Assembly (NCBI GenBank): GCA_946480295.1
Contig: CAMLIT010000002.1
Coordinates: 29,104 to 93,103 of the forward strand
DNA from: an uncultured Gemmatimonadota bacterium
Lineage (GTDB): Bacteria > Gemmatimonadota > Gemmatimonadetes > Gemmatimonadales > Gemmatimonadaceae
Direction of reading: 5' to 3'
DNA length: 64,000 bases
Both the position numbers and the translations under genes were made by a program. Positions within the stretch are counted from its first letter, which is position 1. The number at the start of each line of letters is the position of its first letter. This document shows positions 43,635-51,045 of the stretch, one piece after another. The notes under the pieces were generated by a model, which did not search any database, was not told where the DNA came from, and worked only from the letters and a program-made list of their open reading frames with translations.

Positions 43635-44333
43635 TCAAGTGATGTGGAGATCGTTGCCGAAGTGGATCAGCCGCAGCTTCCGCGCGACCGCTCGAGACGC
43701 CTCGTTCTCCCACGAGGTGCTGTAGAGCGGCACCCGCTCCATCGCGCGCACCGCCGAGGCCCACGCGGCGACTGCCAGCGGCGCGAGGCCGCGGCCGCGG
43801 TACGATGGCGCCGTCTCGACGCCCGCCTCGTGCGCCATCGCCGTCCGCCGCACGCTGGCGCATAACGAGACAGCGCGCGCGTCGACGACCATCGCCAGCA
43901 TCGGCTGGCAGGTCTCGACGTCGCCCGCCCAGTCGCCGAGGAGGTCGGCGAGGAGCCACGCGCTCGATGCGTCGATGCGGACGGCATCCGTCGGGTCCGG
44001 GAGGTCGTCGGAAATGGTGAATGCGGGCCCCGTCCAGGTTCGCCGGACGGGCGCCGTCCGGCTCAGAAGGCGCTCGAACGGCTCGGGGTCGGGCAGCGCA
44101 TCCAGCGAAGGCAGCCGGCGCGCTTCCTCTTCGAGCGCCATCCGCAGGCCTTCCTCGACATCCTCACGGTATCGCGTGACCACGCCGCGCTCGGTGACGC
44201 CAAGAAAGAAACGCGGCGCCGGCGCCCCGTTCGGCTCGTTCACCCGGACCAGCGCGCCCGACGCGTCGTGGACGAACTCCGCTTCCACGTGCAGCCGCAT
44301 GAGCTCGAGAGGGTCACGGATCGGCATGCGCAT
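43635..44333 (-). CDS. GNAT-family N-acetyltransferase
   Basis: The 232-residue protein has a GNAT core in its C-terminal half. Motif A is VETAPSYRGRGLAPLAVAAW (about residues 172-191, with RGRGLA as the acetyl-CoA loop), preceded by the beta-strand AMVVDARAVSLCASVR. Motif B ends YSTSWENEASRAVARKLRLI (about 205-224). The N-terminal half is an acceptor-recognition domain with many acidic residues. The acetylated substrate is unknown. The start at 44333 is shared with a divergent region of about 240 bases before the Spy-like gene. Confidence 0.85.
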   Translation of the reverse strand: MRMPIRDPLELMRLHVEAEFVHDASGALVRVNEPNGAPAPRFFLGVTERGVVTRYREDVEEGLRMALEEEARRLPSLDALPDPEPFERLLSRTAPVRRTWTGPAFTISDDLPDPTDAVRIDASSAWLLADLLGDWAGDVETCQPMLAMVVDARAVSLCASVRRTAMAHEAGVETAPSYRGRGLAPLAVAAWASAVRAMERVPLYSTSWENEASRAVARKLRLIHFGNDLHIT

Positions 44334-44575
44334 CAGTACGCATGTGGTTCGCGGCTGGTGTCACGCCGGCGGCAGACGGGCGCTGCGCCGAGGTCCCCCG
44401 CGGTTCGCCATTCGTGCTCCCGCCGTCGCCGTTCGCATCACCAGCGTGCCGTTCGTGCATCGTCCGGGATCACCGCCGCGCCGCGACGGTACGAAGCCCC
44501 ATGACCGAGGCGACGCGATACGGTCCCGCGCCCTCACGACATCAGGACCGGTTCACGCAGGCAATGGAGTCGACG

Positions 44576-45133
44576 ATGCACAGGAGCATGATGGCAGTCG
44601 GGCTCGCCCTGGCCCTCTCCGCGGGTTCCGCCGCGGTGGCCGCGGCGCAGAGCACCGATGCGGCGCCGCAGCATCCGCAGCAGCACGAGCAGCGGGATCG
44701 GCGCGGTGGTCCGCGCGGCATGCGCGGTGGGCCGGGACAGGCGCTGCTGCACGGCATCACCCTGACCGACGCCCAGAAGGCGCAGCTGAAGCAGTACCGC
44801 GAGGCGGAGCGCTCGAAGATGCAGTCCGAGCGCGATCAGCACCGCGCCGAGTTCGAGAAGGCGCGCGATGCGCGGCAGCGTGGCGACACGGCCGCCGCGA
44901 ACGCCGTCTTCCGCCAGTTCCGGGCGCAGATGGAGCAGGAGCGGACCGCGCAGATCGCGCAGGTCCGCGGCATCCTCACGCCGGATCAGCAGCGCCAGTT
45001 CGACGCGAACGTGGCGCAGTGGAAGCAGCGCGCGGCGCAGCGCGACAGCGCGGGCGCGCGGCGCGGCAACTGGCGCGGCCAGCGTCACGGCGGCGGGCAT
45101 GGCCAGCGGCAGGACGCCGGGCGGCAGGGCTGA
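44576..45133 (+). CDS. Spy/CpxP-like periplasmic protein
   Basis: The 185-residue product starts at ATG 44576 (an ATG at 44563 is an alternative) with a signal peptide (MAVGLALALSAGSAAVAAAQ). The mature protein is helical, polar and rich in Gln, Arg and Asp. LTDAQKAQLKQYREAERSKM and IAQVRGILTPDQQRQFDANV mark the LTxxQ repeats of the Spy/CpxP family. These repeats occur at about residues 60-80 and 133-150. The C-terminal tail is Arg/Gly/His-rich. Such proteins are stress-induced periplasmic chaperones. It converges on the GH18-like gene across a strong hairpin. Confidence 0.8.
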   Translation: MHRSMMAVGLALALSAGSAAVAAAQSTDAAPQHPQQHEQRDRRGGPRGMRGGPGQALLHGITLTDAQKAQLKQYREAERSKMQSERDQHRAEFEKARDARQRGDTAAANAVFRQFRAQMEQERTAQIAQVRGILTPDQQRQFDANVAQWKQRAAQRDSAGARRGNWRGQRHGGGHGQRQDAGRQG

Positions 45134-45167
45134 GCGCCAAACGACGACCAGTTACGGTTCGTTGACG

Positions 45168-45200
45168 GAGGGCGGACGGCGCGTGGCGCCGTCCGCCCTC
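45168..45200. terminator. Bidirectional terminator hairpin
   Basis: A perfect 15-bp stem GAGGGCGGACGGCGC (45168-45182) pairs with 45186-45200 around a 3-base loop, between the stops of two convergent genes. It is very stable but has no clear T run. Confidence 0.7.
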
Positions 45201-45219
45201 GTCGTGTGCACGACCCGGC

Positions 45220-46212
45220 TCACCAGATCGCCGGATCCTCCTGCCCCAGTCGCCAGAGGGCGATGCGCTGCACGCCGCGCGATCGCACCACGTCCTCGAG
45301 CGCGCGCAGGAGCCGGGCATCGCTCACCCACAGCTCCCACGCGCCGTGCGGCTCGCGGGCGGTGAGCATCTGGCTCGCCGAGTCCCGAGCGAGCGGCACC
45401 CGCGCATCGCTCGCCAGCCGGTTCGCTTCCGCCCAGCCGATCGACCGCGCGGCGCCGCCCCGCTGCCATCGATATCCATAGATGGGCAGCGCGGCCACGA
45501 GGCGTGCGGCGGGTGCCTCCCGGAGGCGGAGGTCGAGCGCGCCCTGCACCCACGACGGCGCCGCGATGGGGCCGGGCGCCGACGTCGCCCAGTGCTGGTC
45601 GTAGAGCATCACGAGCGCGAGGTCGGCGGCGCCGAGCAGCGGCTGGAGCGGATACGCCGCCGTATCGGTCGCCGGCACGGCGATCGTGACCGGGGTCACA
45701 TTCTCCATGTGCGCTGCATCGCCAAACGAGTGGACGACGCGGACGAGCGCGTCGCGATCGGCGCGCTGGAGCCCCTCGAAGTCCAGGACGAGTCCGCGGT
45801 AGCGCATCTGGCGCGCGTGTTGCGCCACGAGTTTCGCGGCGGTGGCGAGGCGCGCCGGATCGGCGGCGAGGGCGCGGACAACGTCGGGGTGGAAGCGGTC
45901 GCCGAGCCAGTTCGTGACGAGCGCCATGCGGGCGGGCTCGGCGCGGCTGGCGGGGAAGTGGTCGGGGTAGGGTGATGGGAGGAGCGGCTGCGCGGTCGCG
46001 CTGTCGAGGGCGATCCATCCGGTCACGAGCGCGTCGACGCGGGCGGCGTGCGCGCGCACGCTGGCGTCGCTCGCCGGGTCCCACGGCGCCGTGAACGCCC
46101 ATACGATCGCGCGGGGGCGAGGCGCCACGGCTCGCGTGGCTGCCGCCGCACCGACAGCCCCGACCAGCACGAGCACGAGACCTCTTTTCACATTTCGCGA
46201 CATACACGACAT
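45220..46212 (-). CDS. GH18-like secreted glycoside hydrolase
   Basis: The product is 330 residues from the ATG complementary to 46210-46212 (46203 is an alternative). After an N-terminal helix (LVLVLVGAVGAAAATRAVA) comes a TIM-barrel-like protein. The motif YRGLVLDFEGLQRADRDALV (about residues 138-157) matches the beta-4 catalytic strand of GH18-type hydrolases, with Asp and Glu as the acid pair. DLALVMLYDQHW and GYRWQRG are further barrel elements. It is divergent from, and 61 bases away from, the exopolysaccharide locus. In PgaB a hydrolase domain cuts poly-N-acetylglucosamine, so a role in polymer trimming is inferred. The activity may be weak or altered. Confidence 0.75.
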   Translation of the reverse strand: MSCMSRNVKRGLVLVLVGAVGAAAATRAVAPRPRAIVWAFTAPWDPASDASVRAHAARVDALVTGWIALDSATAQPLLPSPYPDHFPASRAEPARMALVTNWLGDRFHPDVVRALAADPARLATAAKLVAQHARQMRYRGLVLDFEGLQRADRDALVRVVHSFGDAAHMENVTPVTIAVPATDTAAYPLQPLLGAADLALVMLYDQHWATSAPGPIAAPSWVQGALDLRLREAPAARLVAALPIYGYRWQRGGAARSIGWAEANRLASDARVPLARDSASQMLTAREPHGAWELWVSDARLLRALEDVVRSRGVQRIALWRLGQEDPAIW

Positions 46213-46273
46213 TGGCTGCAGACCCCAAGCCACGACGAAGCGCGGCCGTTCGCGGCCGCAGGGCGGTGGTGCG

Positions 46274-47098
46274 ATGAGCGCCAGGCGTTCGAGCAAGGGC
46301 GGGAATGCTTCCGGCACCGGCGGCGCGCACGGCGGCGCCTCGCTCGGCGCGACGCGGCTCGACGCGGCACTCGGCGAGCTCGCGCCGGGACGGGTGCACC
46401 TCTTCACCGGCGGCGCCGGGAGCGGCAAGACGACGGTCGCCCTCCAGTTCCTCGCCGACGGCCTCGCGCGCGGCGAGCAGTGCGCGATGCTCGCCGCGTC
46501 GCGCGGCGAGGACGTGAAGTCGCTCGCCGCGCTGGTCGGTATCCGCGTCAACGACGCGCTCCGCGCCCGGCGGCTGCACCTGCTGCGGTGGCGGCCCGCC
46601 ACGCAGCGCGGCCTCGCGCACGTCACCGCGGTCGAGCACGTGGTGGACGACCTGCGAACCCTTCTCCGGGCGGCGCGCGCCTCGCGCGTGGTGATCGATT
46701 CCTTCGCGCCGCTGATCGGGGACGGGCCGGGCACCGAGCTGCTCGTGGACGCGCTCGAATCGCTCGGCGCGACGTCGGTGCTCACGCTCGGCGAGCGCGT
46801 GGACGAGGGCTACGACCGGTGGCTGGAGCCGGTGGTGCAGCGCGCCGCGGCGATCGTGCAATTGCGCCGGCGCGGCGTCGTGCTCGAGTTCGAGTGCCTG
46901 TCGCGCCGGGGCGCGCCGCGGCTCCTCGATCGCGGCCGGCTCGTCGTCGAGCCCGGCCAGGGGATCGTCGCCGCGCCGCCGCCGGCGAGGCGCGGCGGAC
47001 GCGCGAAGGTCGGCGAGCGCGCAGCGCAGCCTCCCCTCGTCATCATCCCGGTCGCCGACGCGCCGGGCCGCGCGCACGTGACGGAAGTGGAGGCCTGA
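46274..47098 (+). CDS. RecA/KaiC-like ATPase of the exopolysaccharide locus
   Basis: The 274-residue protein starts at ATG 46274. It is a RecA-fold ATPase with Walker A FTGGAGSGKTTVALQFLADG (about residues 46-65), a segment with AMLAASRGEDVKSLAALVGI, and a Walker-B-like strand RVVIDSFAPLIG (about 140-151). It ends after a basic, Pro/Ala-rich tail (PPPARRGGRAKVGERA). The KaiC/RadA-type fold could act on DNA or as a signalling ATPase. It is the first gene of a tightly packed unit with TPR, GT2 and deacetylase genes, so a regulatory or assembly role in polymer production is inferred. It does not resemble BcsQ/MinD. Confidence 0.8.
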   Translation: MSARRSSKGGNASGTGGAHGGASLGATRLDAALGELAPGRVHLFTGGAGSGKTTVALQFLADGLARGEQCAMLAASRGEDVKSLAALVGIRVNDALRARRLHLLRWRPATQRGLAHVTAVEHVVDDLRTLLRAARASRVVIDSFAPLIGDGPGTELLVDALESLGATSVLTLGERVDEGYDRWLEPVVQRAAAIVQLRRRGVVLEFECLSRRGAPRLLDRGRLVVEPGQGIVAAPPPARRGGRAKVGERAAQPPLVIIPVADAPGRAHVTEVEA

Positions 47099-47102
47099 TC
47101 CC

Positions 47103-47597
47103 GTGCGCTACGCGCTCAGCTTCCTCCTCGCCGCGGTGGTGCTCACGGTCGTCGCCGTGTTCAGCTACCGGCACATCAGCGAGACCGTGCTGATCGGCCG
47201 CGACGACGGGCGCTTCCGGCTCGGGGCCGACACGCTCACCGCGATCCGGCGCAACGCGCCGGTGGCGCCGACGGCGGCGGACTACGCGCGCTTCGCCGCG
47301 GTGGACGCGGCGTGGCGCCGCGACTCGGCGCGCGAGTACTCGCTCGCCGAGCTGCGCGCGCGGGGCGACGGCCGGCGCACGCCGCGCGAGGCGATGCAGG
47401 ACCGGGTGTTCGAGCTGTCGCGGCACGGCGAGCGGGCGCGGGCGACGCGCGTGCTCGAGCAGTGGGTGCGCGGCCATCCGCGCGACCGCGACGCGCTCCT
47501 CTCGCTCGCGCGCCTGCTCGACGAGCAGGGGCGGACGGACGACGCGATCGCGCGCTATCGGCAGCTCCTCTCGCTCGGGAGCGCCGATGGCGAGTAG
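47103..47597 (+). CDS. Anchored TPR-like protein
   Basis: The 164-residue product starts at GTG 47103, four bases after the ATPase stop. It has an N-terminal helix (YALSFLLAAVVLTVVAVFSY) that likely anchors it in the inner membrane. The C-terminal 60 residues hold TPR-like helices (ARATRVLEQWVRGHPRDRDA, LLSLARLLDEQGRTDDAIARY). It overlaps the next gene by 11 bases. The position before the PgaA-like gene suggests a periplasmic link between inner and outer membrane parts of the exporter. Confidence 0.75.
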   Translation: MRYALSFLLAAVVLTVVAVFSYRHISETVLIGRDDGRFRLGADTLTAIRRNAPVAPTAADYARFAAVDAAWRRDSAREYSLAELRARGDGRRTPREAMQDRVFELSRHGERARATRVLEQWVRGHPRDRDALLSLARLLDEQGRTDDAIARYRQLLSLGSADGE

Positions 47598-49503
47598 GAG
47601 CGGTGGACTCGTCAGGCGGCGCGCCGCGCCGTTTCTCGGCGCGGCGCTGCTCCTCGCGGCCACGCTGCTCGCCGGCGCCGTCCCGGCGGGGGCGCAGCGG
47701 CGCTCGCGCGAGCGGAAGGCGCCCCCGCGCGCCGCCGTGCGCGCCGAGCTCGCGACGGTGCTCCTCCACGCCGGTCGCTACGACGAGGCGGCGCGGGAGT
47801 TCCGCGTGCTGCTCCGCCGGAATCCGCGCAGCGCGGCGTACCGGCTCGGGCTCGCCCGCGCGCTCGCGTGGGGCGACCATCCGTGCGAGGCGGAGGCGCA
47901 GCTCCGGCTCTATCGCGACGAACACGGGAACACGCCGGCGGTGGAGAGTCTCATCCGCGCCGTGCGCGACGCGTACGAGCCGCGGGCGGCGGAGGCGGTG
48001 GGGTGGGTGGCGGAGCGCCCGGACTACGCGCCCTATCGTCTGGCGCTCGCGCGCGCCCTCGCGCGGCAGGGGGACGCCTTCCTCGCCGCCGCGCAGTACG
48101 ACACGCTGCTGGCGCGCGCGCCGACCGACACCGCGCTCCGGCACGCGCTCGCGCAGGTCGACGTGGCGAGCGACCAGACCGCCGCGGCGCTCGCGCAGTA
48201 CGACACGCTGCTCGCGGCGGCGCCGTCGGCCGCGCTGTATCGCGAGCGCGCGGAGGTCCATCTCGTCAGGCACGAGGCGGCGCTCGCCGAGCGCGATCTG
48301 CGCTCCTCGCTCGCGCTGACGCCGACCGCGGAGAGCTGGCTGGAGCTCGGCGCGCTGCGGAGCGATGCCGGCGACCACGCGGGCGCGCGGGCGGCGTATG
48401 CCGCGGCGGCCGGGCTGCCCGGCCTGTCGCCGGCGCAGCGGCGGTCGCTCGCGGCGGGGCAGGCGCAGCTCGCACGCGAGGAGCGCCCCGCCGCGCTGGT
48501 GCGCGGCGTCGGCGAGGATGCGGGATGGGGGGTGGCGAGCGACTTCGCCGCCGACAACCAGGGCGTGCGCTACGCCACGACGCGCCTCCGCCGCGGTGTG
48601 GCCCTCGATCACGGGCTGACCGCGGGCGTCGCCTTCGACGTCCGCACGCTCGGTGGGAGCGCTCCGACGTCGGCGACCCCCGGCGGCGCGCCGCCGGGCG
48701 GAAGCAGCTACGTGAGCAATGGCGCCGGCGTGCACGGCGCGCTGGGCTGGGTGGCGGGATACGGCTCACTGCTCTTTCGCGCGATGGGACGGCTCGGCGT
48801 CGTCAGGCAGCAGGGGACGGATGCGGCGATGCGCGAGGTCGGCGCGTCGGCGCTCGTGGCGGCGGGGACCTGGCAGGGCGCGGTCGAGCTGGAGGACGCG
48901 CCCGCCTACCCGACGCTGTTCACGGTCGCGTCGCTCGTCGCGCCCGGGGAGGCGCCACTGATGGAGCGCGACGTCACCGGCACGGTCGGCGGGCCCGCGG
49001 GACCCGCCGACGTCGGCGTCAGCTGGCAGCGTTCGGCGCTCTCGGACGGCAACGAGCGGCGCACCGGCCAGGCCTACGCGCGGATTCCGGTCGAGGGGCC
49101 GCTCGCGGCCGTATACCAGGGGACGATGATCACCTTCGCGCGGCGGAGCGACCGCTACTGGGACCCGCTGCACTACGACGCGCACGCGCTGGGCGCCGAG
49201 CTGGCGTGGCGCCATCCGCGCGGGCTCACGGCCGCCGTGCGCGTGCTACCCGAGTACGCCCGCTCGCGTGAGCTGGTCGCGCCCGCCCCCGTCGCGGATA
49301 CCGCGGCCGATGGCAGCATCACCGTCGTCCCGCAGCAGCGCTCGCAGCTCGTCACGCACGCCGCGCTGCAACTCGGCGCGTCGGCGGAGGTGAGCTGGCG
49401 CGGGGATGGCTGGGAGGTCGCCGCCGCGGTGGCGCATGGTCGAGGGCGCGCCGGCGCGTACCAGCGGACCGCCGGCACGCTGGTCGTGCGGCTGCTGCCC
49501 TGA
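47587..49503 (+). CDS. TPR plus beta-barrel outer-membrane exporter, PgaA-like
   Basis: The 638-residue protein has a signal peptide (FLGAALLLAATLLAGAVPAG), a TPR-rich periplasmic half (about residues 45-295) and a beta-barrel half (about 300-638). TPR repeats include ATVLLHAGRYDEAAREFRVL, AAQYDTLLARAPTDTALRHA and ALAQYDTLLAAAPSAALYRE, the last two near-identical in wording. The barrel has alternating strands (RMTYATTRLR-like, GWEVAAAVAHGRGRAGAYQR) and ends TAGTLVVRLLP. This is the plan of PgaA/HmsH, the outer-membrane porin for PNAG export. The sequence is divergent, so the exported polymer could differ. Confidence 0.8.
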   Translation: MASRSGGLVRRRAAPFLGAALLLAATLLAGAVPAGAQRRSRERKAPPRAAVRAELATVLLHAGRYDEAAREFRVLLRRNPRSAAYRLGLARALAWGDHPCEAEAQLRLYRDEHGNTPAVESLIRAVRDAYEPRAAEAVGWVAERPDYAPYRLALARALARQGDAFLAAAQYDTLLARAPTDTALRHALAQVDVASDQTAAALAQYDTLLAAAPSAALYRERAEVHLVRHEAALAERDLRSSLALTPTAESWLELGALRSDAGDHAGARAAYAAAAGLPGLSPAQRRSLAAGQAQLAREERPAALVRGVGEDAGWGVASDFAADNQGVRYATTRLRRGVALDHGLTAGVAFDVRTLGGSAPTSATPGGAPPGGSSYVSNGAGVHGALGWVAGYGSLLFRAMGRLGVVRQQGTDAAMREVGASALVAAGTWQGAVELEDAPAYPTLFTVASLVAPGEAPLMERDVTGTVGGPAGPADVGVSWQRSALSDGNERRTGQAYARIPVEGPLAAVYQGTMITFARRSDRYWDPLHYDAHALGAELAWRHPRGLTAAVRVLPEYARSRELVAPAPVADTAADGSITVVPQQRSQLVTHAALQLGASAEVSWRGDGWEVAAAVAHGRGRAGAYQRTAGTLVVRLLP

Positions 49504-50813
49504 TGCGCAACCGCGACCAGATCCTCGTCCTCGCCGCGGCGGCGATCGTGCTCGCGCTCGGCCTGCGCGTGCTCTCGCACCCGCCGCGGTTCGTGCGCGA
49601 TCCGGGGAGCGCGGCGCTCGCCGTGGGGATCGCGCTCGTGCTCCTCCTGCTCGTCGTGCTCGTGCTGCGCTACCTGCTCCTCCTCTGGCTCGGCTACCTG
49701 CAGCACCAGGAAGCGCGCGCGCACCGCGACGCGGGCGTCGCGCTCCCGCCGGTGACGATCGTCGTCCCGGTGTTCAACGAGGAGGCGGTGATCGGCGCGG
49801 CGCTCCGCAGCCTGCTCGCCCTCGACTACCCCGCGTACGACATCCTCGTCGTGGACGACGGGTCGACGGACCGCACGCACGACCTCGTGACGGCGATGGC
49901 GGGGCGGTGGGGGCGGGCGACGCTGCGCGTGGTGCGGAAGGGGAACGGCGGCAAGGCCGCGGCGCTCAACACGGGGCTCGCGCTCGCGCGCACGCCGTTC
50001 GTGCTCTGCATGGACGGCGACTCGCGGCTCGCGCCGGGTACGGTGCGCGCGGCGATGCGGCACTTCGCGGACCCGCGAGTGGGTGCCGTCGCCGGCAACG
50101 TGAAGGTCGTGAACCGCGGCAACCTGTGGACGCGGCTCCAGGCGCTCGAGTACGTCGAGGGGCTCAACATGGCGCGGCGCGCGCAGGGGTTCTTCCGCGC
50201 CGTGAACATCATCCCCGGGCCGATCGGCGTCTTCCGGCGCGAGGCGCTCGCCGGCGTCGGCGGCTACGACACCGACACCTTCGCCGAGGACGCCGACCTC
50301 ACGCTGAAGCTCCTCACCGCCGGGTGGCACGTCGTGTACGAGGAGCACGCCGTCGCGTGGACCGAGGCGCCGGAGCGCTTCCTCGACGTCGTGAAGCAGC
50401 GCTACCGCTGGACGCGCGGCATCCTCCAGGCGCTGCGCAAGCGCGCGGGGTGGCTCCGCGCACCGCGCCAGGGCGCCGCCGTGCAGCTGTCGCTGCTGAT
50501 GATGCTCTTCGAGTCGGTGATGTGGCCGGCGTGCAACGTCCTCGGCAACCTCCTCTTCACGCTCGCCGCGCTGTCGGCGGGGATCACGTCGGGGATCTTC
50601 TACTGGTGGGTGCTCCTCTCGATGCTCGACGTCGCCGCCGCGCTGCACACCGTCGGCATGGAGGGCGAGGACCTGCGGCTGGTGCCGTACGCGGTGCTCT
50701 ATCGCTTCTTCTTCATCACCATGATCGACGTGGCGAAGCTCTTCGCCACGGTCGAGGAGCTGGCCCGCGTGCGCATGACGTGGGGCAAGCTCGAACGGGT
50801 GGGGCGCATATGA
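49503..50813 (+). CDS. GT2-family polysaccharide synthase, PgaC-like
   Basis: This is a 436-residue processive glycosyltransferase. Two N-terminal helices (about 7-22 and 40-63) precede the GT2 domain with VVDDGSTDRT (Asp118/119), the D-G-D metal motif MDGDSRL (171-173), EDADLTLKL (262-265) and the QRYRWTRG motif (299-306) typical of chitin, cellulose and PNAG synthases. Further helices follow at about 330-365 and 385-410. The protein would polymerise and extrude a beta-linked hexose or aminosugar polymer across the inner membrane. It overlaps the upstream gene by a TGATG and the next gene by ATGA, so translation is coupled on both sides. Confidence 0.92.
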   Translation: MRNRDQILVLAAAAIVLALGLRVLSHPPRFVRDPGSAALAVGIALVLLLLVVLVLRYLLLLWLGYLQHQEARAHRDAGVALPPVTIVVPVFNEEAVIGAALRSLLALDYPAYDILVVDDGSTDRTHDLVTAMAGRWGRATLRVVRKGNGGKAAALNTGLALARTPFVLCMDGDSRLAPGTVRAAMRHFADPRVGAVAGNVKVVNRGNLWTRLQALEYVEGLNMARRAQGFFRAVNIIPGPIGVFRREALAGVGGYDTDTFAEDADLTLKLLTAGWHVVYEEHAVAWTEAPERFLDVVKQRYRWTRGILQALRKRAGWLRAPRQGAAVQLSLLMMLFESVMWPACNVLGNLLFTLAALSAGITSGIFYWWVLLSMLDVAAALHTVGMEGEDLRLVPYAVLYRFFFITMIDVAKLFATVEELARVRMTWGKLERVGRI

Positions 50814-51043
50814 CCCTCGACACGCTGCTCTCGACGATCATCCTCGTCGCGTTCCTCGTCACCATCGTCATGGCGGTGGGGAGCTACGTCGCGTACAAGC
50901 TGCGCGAGGCGCGGCATCCGGGCGCCGCGGCGGGTCCCGCGGCCGCCCAGCGGCTGGGGCTCGCCGACGGCGAGTCGCCGTACTTCGAGCGGATCCACCC
51001 CGAGGACGACATCGTCCTGCCCCCGCCGGGCGAGGTCGCCTGA
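50810..51043 (+). CDS. Small one-helix membrane protein, PgaD-position
   Basis: The 77-residue product starts at ATG 50810 inside the stop of the synthase gene. One helix (LLSTIILVAFLVTIVMAVGS, about residues 6-25) precedes a charged cytoplasmic tail (YKLREARHPGAAAG, then SPYFERIHPEDDIVLPPPGE). In PNAG systems a small protein (PgaD) sits in this position and is needed for synthase activity and c-di-GMP response. No clear sequence match to PgaD is visible; the parallel rests on position and topology. Confidence 0.65.
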   Translation: MTLDTLLSTIILVAFLVTIVMAVGSYVAYKLREARHPGAAAGPAAAQRLGLADGESPYFERIHPEDDIVLPPPGEVA

Positions 51044-51045
51044 CG